From: Todiramphus chloris collaris
Lineage: Eukaryota; Chordata; Aves; Coraciiformes; Alcedinidae
Length of the DNA: 64,000 nucleotides
NCBI GenBank assembly: GCA_025345505.1
Contig: JANVCC010009937.1
Span: 137,053 to 201,052, forward strand
Direction of reading: 5' to 3'
The notes under the pieces are model-generated. The model was not told the origin of the DNA and did no database searches. It saw only the letters and a list, made by a program, of their open reading frames with translations. Position numbers and translations under genes: made by a program. This document shows, one piece after another, positions 1-8,559 of this stretch (position 1 is its first letter; the number at the start of each line of letters is the position of its first letter).

Positions 1-56
1 GCACTGTGCTAGCTACTAGGAAGAAAATTAAGTCTGTCCTAGCTAAAACCAGGACA
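1..56 (-). mobile_element. Edge of an ERVL-type LTR, cut by the window start
   Basis: Read on the minus strand from position 56, the sequence begins TGTCCTGGTTTTAGC and continues with AGTTAATTTTC-like and CTAGTAGCT-like stretches. This is the typical U3 start of avian ERVL LTRs. The rest lies outside the window, so solo LTR versus provirus cannot be decided. It is antisense to CERT1. Confidence 0.75.
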
Positions 57-526
57 ATTGATACAACCTCTGCAAATTCTTTTGTTTTCGAGCGGAGACT
101 CTTGGCTTCTATCATGTAGACACTACCTGCTTTTCCATTTATCTCGAGAAATAAAAAAAATGAATAAACACAAGAGGCTTGTGTCAACATTCCTCTTAAT
201 GTAATTGAGTATTTCTGCAGTGAATAATTAATTATAATCTGCTTTGCAAGATAAATGTGGCAGTGACCTGCTCTCTGTGGTAGTAGAATGATGGGGTGTT
301 GCATGATGCATGCTTTCGTTGTTTATGTTAAGCTGCTTGTATGTGCTTGTATGTGCCTGCTGTGAGCTAGATGAATTGTCTGCATCAGTTACAAAGCAAT
401 ACTTACTTTCTGGTTCTTTTGACAAATAAGTATTCTTGATGTTATTTTCATTTTTTTTTCCCTTTGGCTGCTAAACCATAACTGTCTGAGACAGTTTGGT
501 GAACATGATCTGTAAACGCTCACGCT
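57..526. other. Unassigned intronic DNA
   Basis: AT-rich sequence without a recognisable exon or repeat. The short open frames on the minus strand have no motif and look like chance. Confidence 0.6.
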
Positions 527-1233
527 TGTGCAAATCCTTGTAAATGAAGAACTCTCTAACGCTCTGTTTAGCATTAGAAAGCAGGCATTACTTTATTCAA
601 CGCCAGGTGCATGGGGGATCATTCCTCCTAACATGCGCATCCGCTTGGTTCAGCTTCGTTCCTTATATAATCATAAAAAATCCCTATTCATTCCATTTCC
701 CTGAATCACCATACATATTCAAAGCATTTCCCCCAAACTCGTTATAATATTTAAATCATCCTTGTGCAGCTTGCCTCTTTTGGGGTCTTCAGGTGGTCTC
801 TGGGGATCTCTCATGGTCTCTCTGAGTAGCTGGTTTTTAGCATTTAAGGTGTTCTGGTAAGGGTTACATTCTTAAGCTTCAGTTCTTCTTCCATTGTTAG
901 TTTTATCTTGTTGTTCCAGGATGTGGTTAGTGTTTAAGCTAGTCCTTGCCTGTTGAATACAAAAAGGTACAAAGTTTTCCGTTCTTGCAACGCTCTGGTG
1001 GTCTCTAGTGGTTGTTGAAAAGGTGTTTCTTAATGTCCGTTTCATGAACTCTGAGTCTTCCTTCCATATATGGTCTTGTCTTGGTTCATCACTCTGTTTC
1101 TAGAGTTCTTAAGTTCCTTATCTTGGTGTTAATTGTTGTTTGCTGGTTTATCTGCACTTCCCCAGGTTGTACTAGCCACAGTTGTGAAAATTTATGTCCT
1201 TGAGTACATTTTTGTCTGAGGCCCCTTGTAACA
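527..1233 (-). mobile_element. Solo LTR of the ERV-A family
   Basis: The U5/R end (527-640) closely matches the LTR remnants at 2492-2640 and 11624-11736, sharing GAAGAACTCTCTAAC and GGCATTACTTTA. The polyadenylation signal is readable on the minus strand just inside. The other end reads TGTTACAAGGGGCC on the minus strand at 1233. This makes a roughly 707-bp LTR with TG...CA-like ends and no internal retroviral sequence. I found no convincing target duplication, so the boundaries may be off by a few bases. Confidence 0.65.
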
Positions 1234-1808
1234 GTACGTTTTAAAAAATAAAATCAATCTATATATTGTTATGGAAAGATATTTTTTTTCTTTCACCCTT
1301 CAGCTTTTATTTTGTGAACTAAATTAGCTGAGCATTGACTCTAAGGGTAATGTTGGAAGAAAAGGCTTTAATTCAAATGCAGAATATAAGTGATGAGATT
1401 TTTCCCCTTCTAAGATTACATCTAATCTTCTAAGTCCTAGAGTAGTACTATTAAGATGTGACTTCGATTAAACCTTCAAATCAGGACATTCAGAAATTTC
1501 ACTTCCTAACCTTAAATCCATGTTGTGCATATACATGTCTTGGTTACTTAAAGGAGAAAATTGGAAAACATTTGTTGTCCTTAGTTAAAATGCTCTGACC
1601 TCAGTGCAATGGATATTTTGGCTACATTTTAAAATTGATCTGTTCATTAGGTCATATCCCATTGAAATGAGATTTTACCTTCATTCTAGTGTGTACAACT
1701 TAAACAGGAAATAGAATGAGTCCCCACTATCAAATTGACTGTAGTAAAAACACATTCAAAGTCATCTTAATATTTGTAGCATATGATTAAGTAAACATTG
1801 AAGTTACC
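1234..1808. other. Unassigned intronic DNA
   Basis: AT-rich sequence between two LTRs. I see no coding exon or recognisable element. Confidence 0.55.
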
Positions 1809-2094
1809 AGTATTGGGTCTGAGTGAGATGGGGTTAATTTTCCCCATAGCAGCCCTCCCAGCGCTGTGCTTTGCATTGAGAGCTAGAAAGGTGCTGATAG
1901 CACACCCCTGTTGTGGCTACTGCTGAGCAGGGCTCACACAGCACCAAGGCTGTTTTTCAGCATGCCCCCTGAAGTGGGATGGGGTGGACAAGATCTTGGG
2001 AGGGGACATGACTGGGACAGCTGACCCAAACTGACTGACCAAAGGGACCATATGACATCAAGGGACTGACCATACCATATGACATCAGCTGAAC

Positions 2095-2102
2095 TATAAA
2101 AG
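2095..2102 (+). promoter_or_regulatory. LTR TATA box
   Basis: TATAAAAG sits about 140 bp upstream of the AATAAA of the same LTR, the usual U3/R order. Activity is unknown. Confidence 0.5.
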
Positions 2103-2104
2103 CT

Positions 2105-2143
2105 AAAAAAAAAAAAAAAAAAAAAGGGGGGGGGGGGGGGGGG
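2105..2143 (+). repeat. A21-G18 homopolymer pair inside an LTR
   Basis: Twenty-one A residues are followed directly by eighteen G residues. Run lengths are likely to vary or be misassembled. Confidence 0.9.
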
Positions 2144-2491
2144 CACCTGCTTGTCCTCCAGAGCAACCACTATGCATTTGGAACCCTGCTTCCTGGAAAA
2201 GGGGCCAGACATTGCCTGCTCATGGGAAGTAGAGAATAAATCTTTGTTTTCTTTTGCTTCCATGCACAGCCTTGCTTTGCTTTTCCATTAAACTGCCTTT
2301 GTCTTAGCCCATGAGTTTTATCTTATTTTCTTCCCCCTGGTCCAGATGAGAGGAGGATGGGGAAAGTGATAAAGCAGCTTGTTGGGAACCTGGCATCCAG
2401 CCAAGGTCAAACCACGACAACAGTGAAGTTTGGTTTAGATTTGCTTTTAGAGGAAATCTAAACAGAAATGTTTTATGATGCTTCGAGGTGT

Positions 2492-2640
2492 TGTTACCAA
2501 ATCCTTGTAAATGAAGAACTCTCTAACATTCAGTTTAGCATTAGAAAGCAGGCATTACTTTACTCAGCACTGGGTGCATGGGGGATCATTCCTCCTAACA
2601 TGCACCAGGATGATAGGAGTACACCTGTGTATCTAGACCC
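2492..2640 (-). repeat. ERV-A 3' LTR remnant (R-U5 part)
   Basis: The sequence reads TGTTACCAAATCC at the outer end and shares about 110 bp with the copies at 527 and 11624. Integrase sequence joins it directly near 2645, so env and U3 were deleted. Confidence 0.75.
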
Positions 2641-2650
2641 AAGGGTGTAG

Positions 2651-2840
2651 TTAAAGTGATATATTTCTGCCTTCGTTAAGATTTTTATCACTTCCCTTGC
2701 TTTGTTGGTACGACAGGGAAAAGCCTCTGTCCACCCAGAGAAGGTGTCTACTAATACCAATAAACACTGGTAGCAATTCAGAAAAATCAAACTGCCAGTA
2801 ATCTCCTGGACAGTTTCCCTTTTTGGTGACTTCCATAGGT
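2651..2840 (-). pseudogene. ERV-A integrase core fragment
   Basis: Minus-strand translation in two adjacent frames gives GDYWQFDFSEL and then LVDTFSGWTEAFPCRT, the start of the retroviral integrase catalytic core with its first Asp. It continues the zinc-binding part that ends at 7750 on the far side of ERV-B. After TKAEI it runs into the LTR remnant, so the second Asp, the Glu and the C-terminal domain are gone. A frameshift separates the two frames. It cannot encode a working enzyme. Confidence 0.8.
2835..2840. repeat. Target-site duplication, left copy, of ERV-B
   Basis: The bases are ataggt. The partner at 7750-7755 is ataggc: six bases with one mismatch, as expected for an old class II insertion. 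Confidence 0.8.
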
Positions 2841-3099
2841 TGTGGTGATCAATTCACAGACTCCATCTTGGTGCAGAAACGAAGACCTTTATTTTACAGA
2901 CAAGCTCGCTTATATACCCCTGTTCTGGTTGCTATTTTTAGCATTGCAACTCCTCAACATTCTCCTTATCTCTAACCCAAGGCTGTTTAGCTTCTGCAGT
3001 TACAAAGTTTACCTTCCCTAACGACAATGTTCTTTCCCATGGCTTGAAGATCAGCAGATCTGTATTGCTGCTCCGCTGACTGCTCACTCGTCTCCCACA
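2841..3099 (-). repeat. ERV-B 3' LTR
   Basis: This 259-bp LTR is TG...CA bounded. A polypurine tract lies on its inner side (minus strand AAAGAAGGGGGAAT, about 3100-3113). The TATA-like and AATAAA signals read on the minus strand. Its middle is almost identical to the 5' copy. Confidence 0.9.
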
Positions 3100-3113
3100 A
3101 TTCCCCCTTCTTT
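3100..3113 (-). promoter_or_regulatory. ERV-B polypurine tract
   Basis: AAAGAAGGGGGAAT on the minus strand directly abuts the 3' LTR. This is the standard position for the plus-strand primer of reverse transcription. Confidence 0.7.
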
Positions 3114-3193
3114 ATTAATTTGAACAACTAATACCTGCTTAATTGTTTTGTCGACCATTGCTGTCCTGTACCTGTGGAAACACAAGCATAGCC

Positions 3194-3905
3194 TCAACCC
3201 CATGTTATTAACGTGAATGGACCTTCCCATATATGAGACTCTAGGTTTTGTACCGTGACCTGAGCTTTTCCATTAACTCCTGTCCCAGTTCCTACTAAGG
3301 ACTGAAAATGCCTTAACATCGGTGGCATCCCTTCTATCTCTTGGTTCAAACAATTCAACACATAGAGAGCCTTATTGATTCGTGCTTGCGGGCTCTCCCC
3401 CTGCATTCCCTGTTTTTGTTTTCTAACAGGGCCTTTAGAGATCCATGAGCCCGCTCAACTATAGCCTGACCTGTGGGAGAATGAGGAATACCAGTAACAT
3501 GAGTAACACCCCAGTCCTGCAGGAAAGAAGAGACTCTGTGGGAGACATAGCCTGGGCCGTTATCTGTCTTGATTTTGTCAGGAACTCCCAATACAGCAAA
3601 TGCGGTTAGCCAATGTCGGCAGACGTCCTTCGCCTTCTCTCCTGATAAAGGAGTTGCACACGTGGCACCTGAAAAAGTATCAACAGAAGCATGAACAAAA
3701 CGAAGGCGACCAAACTCAGAAATGTGAGTAACATCGGTTTGCCATAGTTGCAAGGCTTCAACGCCCCGGAGGTTGACACCTCCTGGTGTTAGTGGCGTTA
3801 GCAATTGGCAATCTGGGCAGGCCGATTCAATCTGTCGAGCCTGTTCCAGAGTAATAGAAAACATTAGTTTCAAGGCCTTTGCTGACTGATGATAAAAACT
3901 GTGAG
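3194..3905 (-). pseudogene. ERV-B integrase
   Basis: Two overlapping minus-strand frames (3355-3873 and 3194-3406) give the zinc-binding Cys pair (ACPDC), the core residues in WQTDVTH, KTDNGPGY and QAIVERAHGSLK, and then a C-terminal domain ending in EGPFTLITWG. All three D,D,E positions are visible. A frameshift near 3380 and stops near 3190 and 3905 break the frame. Integrase runs almost directly into the polypurine tract, without env between them. Confidence 0.85.
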
Positions 3906-3909
3906 AAAG

Positions 3910-4894
3910 TCAAGCTTGTTCAAGCGTTGCTGGAGTTGGTGGCGTCACAGCAGCCACTCCGGCCAAGAGGTCCACTTGGGCATTTCCTTCTGCAATAGGT
4001 CTGGGCAAGGATGAATGGCTGTGTACATGCATGATAAAATAGGACTCACTTCTTCGACTCACCAATGTCCAGAGCTGCTTTAACAGAAAAAATAATTGTT
4101 CGTTAGGCACCTCTTTTACCAATTCCCGTTCAATACGAGACACAACACCCACAACATATTGTGAATCAGACACAATGTTAACCGCAGTTGGCCATAGTTC
4201 CAGAGCTCTCACAACCACGGTGAGCTCTACAATCTGTGGAGGAGATCCTTTTACCATTTGAACATCGCTTGCCCATTCACCACCGTTGCTCTTTCGCCAC
4301 ACAACCACCTCTCGACCTGTCTGGCTAGAACCATCTGTAAATAGTGTAGGTGCGTCTGAAGGAACGCTGCTACGTCGAGGTTGCTCCATAATCGTAATTG
4401 CCTGAAAAAACCCACATAGTTTATGTGCTGGCATGTGTGTGGAAATAGCTCCTGTAAAACCGCAGAGAGCCATTTGTATATGCATTGATGATTGTAATGC
4501 CCAGTCCATATATGTCTTCTCTAGCGGCAGTGTGATAGTAGCCACGTAGTTCTCGCAAACACTGTCTCCCTTTGATTATCAGGGTAGCGATCATTTCAAT
4601 GTGCGTGACAATGGTTTTATGACGCTGATGCGATAAGAAAAGCCACTCAATGATTCTAAGAGGATCCTGTGTGTTGTTAGGATCCCACTTGTCCGATTAA
4701 ACCTACCGGTTGAAATACAGGGTTAAAAACATATAATGTCAAGGGTCACTAAAATAATCCTGTTTGCTTGCCGCTGACCAACGGCCTGCACTACATCCTG
4801 CAAAGCCCTTTTTGCCTCAGCAGTCAGCCTCCGTGGTTAACTCAAAGCTGGATCCCCTTTAATAACACAAATAAGGGGTGTAAATCCTCATCGC
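3910..4894 (-). pseudogene. ERV-B RT connection and RNase H
   Basis: The open frame 3910-4545 carries the RNase H acidic residues in FTDGSS, VELTVV and VSDSQY, and ends with the HVHSHSSLPRPIAEGNA motif of class II elements. Upstream (4555-4894) a frame with several stops shows the RT connection domain (RRLTAEAKRAL). The 4894 edge joins the solo LTR insertion. The missing RT sequence resumes at 5537. Confidence 0.8.
4891..4894. repeat. Target-site duplication of the solo family-G LTR, left copy
   Basis: The bases tcgc are repeated at 5537-5540 on the other side of the LTR. The flanking RT coding sequence is continuous once the LTR and one copy are ignored. Confidence 0.85.
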
Positions 4895-5162
4895 TGTTAT
4901 AAATGAAACCAAAATTGTCTTTAAATAAAAAATAAAAATTTATTAGTGATGGGGAATGATCAAGCAGCGCTGGGTGCACGGGGAGTCTGCGCTCCACCAA
5001 CACGCACACCAAGATGTCAAGCAGGCAGGCATTTATTACACTAAATCATGCATATCCAACAGCGTTAACTACATATTCATTATATGGGATTGGGTTATTA
5101 TAATCAGGTCCAGGGACTCATTATCATAGGTCTCCTCCCTTTGGCACTTGCGCACTGCTGTC

Positions 5163-5172
5163 NNNNNNNNNN
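5163..5172. other. Assembly gap of 10 N
   Basis: Ten undetermined bases lie inside the U3 of the solo LTR, next to its tandem repeats. Comparison with the complete LTR suggests that more than 10 bases are missing. Confidence 0.95.
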
Positions 5173-5283
5173 AACACAGCTTATAACTATGTAAGACAAA
5201 CTATGTAAAACAAAACACAGCTTACAACTATGTAAGACAAAGCACAGTTTACAACTATGTAAAACAAGCTACAGTTTACAAGG
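5173..5283 (-). repeat. Degenerate tandem repeat in family-G U3
   Basis: About three to four imperfect units of roughly 30 bp share CACAG-TTACAACTATG and GTAAGACAAA-like cores. A related but more diverged array lies at about 58430-58520. Confidence 0.75.
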
Positions 5284-5540
5284 CTACTAGGCTAGGATTT
5301 ATGAGGACATTTACAACTCAGGCCTCGGCCAGGCCTGTATCCGGTGGGAGTAGGGATGATGTCCTGGAGGGTCGAGTCCCCAGCAGGGCACAATACATTT
5401 GGTGCCTTTCCATACCTGATCTGGTGCTTTTGTTAGAGCAAACCAGCTTAAGCGATTGGTTTACCTGTTCCCTTTTAACAGCAACCCCCTGTTGCCACAT
5501 CTTATTGACACGAATCATCCAATTTTCTTCATTACATCGC

Positions 5541-5709
5541 TAATTCCTAATAGAGGGCGAACCCAGTTAATTGTTCCTAGGACCTTTTGCAAATCATTCA
5601 GTGTTTTCACATCAATTCCTAATTTGACCCTTTGAGGGCTAATAGTTTGATCCAATATTTTCCAGCCTAAATATTTCCACGGAGACATACGCTGGACTGT
5701 CTCCGGCAC
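5541..5709 (-). pseudogene. ERV-B reverse transcriptase thumb fragment
   Basis: The minus-strand translation contains SPWKYLGWKILDQTI and VKTLNDLQKVLGTINWV, matching the RT thumb at 61640-61780 and 50430-50550. The LTR insertion at 5536 interrupts it. Upstream of about 5715 the frame no longer resembles RT. Confidence 0.8.
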
Positions 5710-5829
5710 TCACAGCTCCTCCCATGCTGAATTCCTAATATAATTCAATTAGTTTTCGAAATACATTAGGAGGAGAGTTTTTCCCAAAAGTGTAACTATG
5801 TGATGGATTCTCAGTTCTTCTTTAAGAAG

Positions 5830-6195
5830 CACAGCGCAAACGAATCCCGTTCTGCTGCGGGCCCTGGACCGTGCATGGGGGAGACCCACCCGGGGGGGTG
5901 GGCGGGGAAATGAAGGCTGGAGAGCGCTCTGGTGGTGCGGGCGGGAGCGGGGCGGGGGCGATGGCCGAGAGAGGGGAAGCCGGCGCAAGTGGAGGGCGGC
6001 GTGCCGCCGGCGTTACCCTCTCCCGGGCCGCACGTCGGAGGGGTCCGCGGGTCGCCAACGCCGGTTGTGTTTGTGCGAGAGACGGCTCGGGGGTCTAGGG
6101 AATGAAAGGGGCGAGGGGAAGGGGAGGGGGGAGGCCCCGCCGCGGGGCTACCGGCGCTCAGCCGTCCGCCCGCCGCGGCGCCGTCGCCTCCATGG
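5830..6195. other. CpG-rich filler segment between ERV-B gag and pol fragments
   Basis: About 360 bp of very GC- and CpG-rich sequence sits where capsid, nucleocapsid, protease and RT palm should be. Neither strand gives retroviral motifs, and the open frames are proline/arginine-rich without a recognisable domain. The composition is sharply different from both sides and resembles a CpG-island promoter or first exon. Its origin is unknown. Confidence 0.6.
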
Positions 6196-6199
6196 TGCG

Positions 6200-6402
6200 G
6201 CTCAGTATGTGACAGGATAAGCCTGAAGGGCTTCAGCGAGAGCTCCGTCCCCGGCTTCCATCGCTTCCTGTCGGATACGCGCCCAATGACGCTGGGGGTC
6301 GAGGCGTATAGATCGGGCTCCTTTTCCGGATCGACTGTCCTTCCATAGCAATCAAAAGGGTCGTCATCCGAATCCTCCTACCCTCCTCGTTCTTCGTGCC
6401 AC
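6200..6402 (-). pseudogene. ERV-B gag fragment at the capsid boundary
   Basis: The minus strand reads RQEAMEAGDGALAEALQAYPVTY. The AYPVT element resembles the class II junction where capsid begins with Pro. Upstream is an acidic stretch (DSDDDPFD-like in an adjacent frame) similar to the region before capsid in ERV-D. A stop follows PVTY, and then the CpG-rich segment begins. Confidence 0.55.
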
Positions 6403-6985
6403 TGACTTAAGGAAATAAACTTTAGAAGCGGATAATGGTTATAAAGCAGGTATGTTTATTCGGCGCTGGGCACACACTCCGGGTGCAAGGGGGATAGCTC
6501 CACCTAGCTTGCACACCGAGAAGTGAAACAGTTTCTATTTTATAAAGCAAAAGCATACATATACATAACAATTTCGAGAAATCATTACAATATTGATAAC
6601 ATCATTATAATATCACACATCCCTAATCCCACCCCCTGGCACATGCGTATTGCCATCTGGTGGTCGTCCTCAGGGGTTGTGAGGATGAAGGCTTCAGGTC
6701 CTCCTCACAGTGTACTTTCAACCTTTCCCTTTGGAGATGTGCCATCCTGGTCTTAACTGGTTTCTCCTTGCCTTTGGCTTTCGGTTCCTCTTCACTTTCT
6801 TGGTTAACCAGTTAAAAACAATTGACCTATCTGACCATTTCATCCCCAGTTGTTGCCTAGGTTACCTTACAGAACAGGCCACAGCTGTGCAGGATCTAAA
6901 GACTATACAAGGGAGTTAAACTATAAAGCTAAGAAAACTTAAAGAATTAGTTAAGAAAACTTAAAGAACTATGAAGTTCAACTCA
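6403..6985 (-). mobile_element. Second solo family-G-like LTR inside ERV-B
   Basis: It runs from TGACTTAAGG (plus reading) to CAACTCA, 583 bp. It parallels the 586-bp LTR at 14066-14651, sharing GGTTATAAAGCAGGTATGTTTA and the TCTGGTGGTCGT block (given in parts). The flanking bases ccac and tcac form a 4-bp duplication with one mismatch. It separates the matrix from the downstream gag of ERV-B. Confidence 0.75.
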
Positions 6986-7219
6986 TCACGAAAGCCTGTT
7001 TCTTGCTTGTGACTGGGGGGGACTCGGCCGGGGGAGCAGACGCCGGGGGAGCGGATGGCTCAGTACTTGGAGAAGCAGGGCAGTCTCTTTGTACAGCGGC
7101 TTGCCCTTTCTTGTTTTTTTCGACGCTCTCTCCGCCTTTGTTGCTCTGTCCCACAATTTAATGCCTGCCTCATCCCGGGTGCTCGCATTAAAAATTGTAA
7201 CACCGGTAACCCCAGTCAT
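6986..7219 (-). pseudogene. ERV-B matrix fragment
   Basis: The minus-strand frame contains IFNASTRDEAGIKLWDRA followed by a lysine-rich stretch and a proline-rich tail, fitting the end of a class II matrix domain. The gag start upstream (about 7220-7450) is not open in this frame. The solo LTR cuts the fragment at 6985. Confidence 0.55.
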
Positions 7220-7470
7220 CTCAACGGATACCTACTTTAAAATGAGCTAAAGATCATGCGAATTAATGTGCGCACTGTTCTTCTGTAACCATTTTTCCAT
7301 AAGTCCAAGCACCAATCGTTCTTCCAAGGACATTCCAGCCCTCATCATCCCTGCAGCTCACCTTGCTCACTCCACGAAGGTGATTGCTGTCGACTCCTGC
7401 TTCCTTTCAGCCATGTTTACATTCTGCGGGTGTCACCACCAGTCCGATTGTCTATGATCCTAGTCACCCT

Positions 7471-7488
7471 GTCTCACACAGGGCACCA
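7471..7488 (-). promoter_or_regulatory. ERV-B primer binding site
   Basis: The minus strand TGGTGCCCTGTGTGAGAC begins two bases after the 5' LTR end, the position expected for a tRNA primer site. I could not assign the tRNA with confidence. Confidence 0.6.
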
Positions 7489-7490
7489 TT

Positions 7491-7749
7491 TGTGGTAATT
7501 GATTCACAGACTCCGTTTTGGTGCATAAACAAAGACCTTTATTTTACAGACAAGCTCGCTTATATACCCCTGTTCTGGTTGCTATTTTTAGCATTGCAAC
7601 TCCTCAACATTCTCCTTATCTCTAACCCAAGGCTGTTTAGCTTCTGCAGTTACAAAGTTTACCTTCCCTAACTACAATGTTCTTTCCCATGGCTTGAAGA
7701 TCAGCAGATCTGTATTGCTGTTCCACTGACTGCTCACTCGTCCCCCACA
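7491..7749 (-). repeat. ERV-B 5' LTR
   Basis: This partner of 2841-3099 has the same length. Its differences are concentrated near the U5 end. The right-hand duplicated bases ataggc follow at 7750-7755, where ERV-A integrase resumes. Confidence 0.9.
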
Positions 7750-7755
7750 ATAGGC

Positions 7756-8559
7756 AATCTCTTAATGTTTTGAGGATTATTCTTTAGACAAGTTTCACAT
7801 TTCTTAACTGTGCTCTTTATGATGCCTGTCATCCTAACACTCAAAATGTGTCCCTTTAAATCATTTATCATTGCCTCGATATCCCAATGAGTGGACTGGT
7901 GGTTTTTTTCTGCAATTTCCCTCATTACTGACTGTGGAACTATCATCTCATTTTCAGATGTTATCCACCATCCCTTCAAATTTACTCTGGCCCCTAGAGC
8001 ACTTGCCAATTGTTTGTCCATCTCCCCATACTTGGGCTCTTTTCCAGAGATATCTATGTACCTTTTAGGGATCACAAAATAGATACCTTGTCTTGCTGCC
8101 TCTTTAGCTGCTTGGTCTGCTAACCTATTTCCTACATTAATTTTTGTGTTACCAAATTGATGGGCCTTACAGTGCATCACCGCAAACTCTTCCAGTATTT
8201 GAACACTGTAATAATTTCATTATGGTTTCTCCATATTTGATAAGTGATCCCTGGGTTGTTAGTAGTCCTTGTTCCTTCCAGATAGCACCATGAGCATGTA
8301 TCACTCCAAAGGCATACTTGGAATCAGCCCATATGTTTACCCTCTTTCCTTGATATAGGGTTACTGTCTGATGACACTGTGGAGTCCATATGAGGATGTC
8401 CTCTGGTTCCTTTAAGGCTTTATAAAGGGGTTGTACTATTAGTCCATAATCCGTTATCCAAAGCCTGCACCATCCAGCCATACCCGAAAAGGCTCGTAGG
8501 TCTTGCTTTGATCTTGGTTCAACTATTTGGCAAATATCTTCTTTTCTTTCTGTCCCCAA
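7756..8559 (-). pseudogene. ERV-A RNase H and integrase zinc domain
   Basis: Two minus-strand frames (8167-8559 and 7734-8180) show RT connection sequence (AFSGMAGWCRLWI), an RNase H acidic site in WADSKYAFGVIHAHG, the end of RNase H (GNRLADQAAKEAA), and the integrase zinc motif ending in CETCLKNNP. These are typical of gamma-type pol. The RT-to-RNase H junction lacks part of the tether, and a frameshift lies near 8175. The protein breaks at 7750, where ERV-B was inserted. Confidence 0.85.

Larger units (their letters stand above)
1809..2422 (+). mobile_element. ERVL-type LTR in sense orientation
   Basis: It matches the minus-strand ERVL LTR at 14652-15122: a TGGGTCTGAG-like start, then TTAATTTTCCCCA, then an end reading CATCCAGCCAAGG...ACAACA at 2422. 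A TATA box (TATAAAAG) lies at 2095-2102 and an AATAAA signal at 2235-2240. The long A/G homopolymer lies just downstream of the TATA box. It is the only LTR in the CERT1 intronic part that points the same way as the gene. The exact start is uncertain and no target duplication was found. Confidence 0.75.
4895..5536 (-). mobile_element. Solo family-G (gamma) LTR inside ERV-B
   Basis: The minus strand starts TGTAATGAAG at 5536 and ends TTTATAACA at 4895. It resembles the 3' LTR at 58248-59032 throughout: the CACCAAATGTATT and GGGGACTCG blocks, the tandem-repeat block and the GCGCTG block. The bases tcgc at 4891-4894 and 5537-5540 form a perfect 4-bp duplication, typical of gamma-retroviral integration. 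A 10-N gap interrupts it. Confidence 0.9.
2841..7749 (-). mobile_element. ERV-B: class II (beta-like) provirus inserted into ERV-A integrase
   Basis: Paired 259-bp LTRs (2841-3099 and 7491-7749) start and end TG...CA and differ at about 11 positions by eye. The internal minus-strand order is: primer site (7471-7488), matrix (about 6986-7219), an inserted solo LTR (6403-6985), the capsid boundary region (about 6200-6402), a CpG-rich filler (about 5830-6195), a reverse transcriptase thumb piece (5541-5709), a second solo LTR (4895-5536), RT connection plus RNase H (3910-4894), integrase (3194-3905), purine tract and 3' LTR. No env is present. Capsid, nucleocapsid, protease and the RT palm are deleted. 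Confidence 0.9.

Noticed and set aside
1934-2263. Minus-strand frames with polyproline and polyphenylalanine
   Set aside because: They only translate the A21-G18 homopolymer of an LTR.
5871-6098. Open frames in the CpG-rich segment as a host first exon or gene
   Set aside because: The frames are short, Gly/Ala/Arg- or Pro-rich, have no domain and no splice partner, and sit inside a provirus. I report the segment only as unusual DNA.
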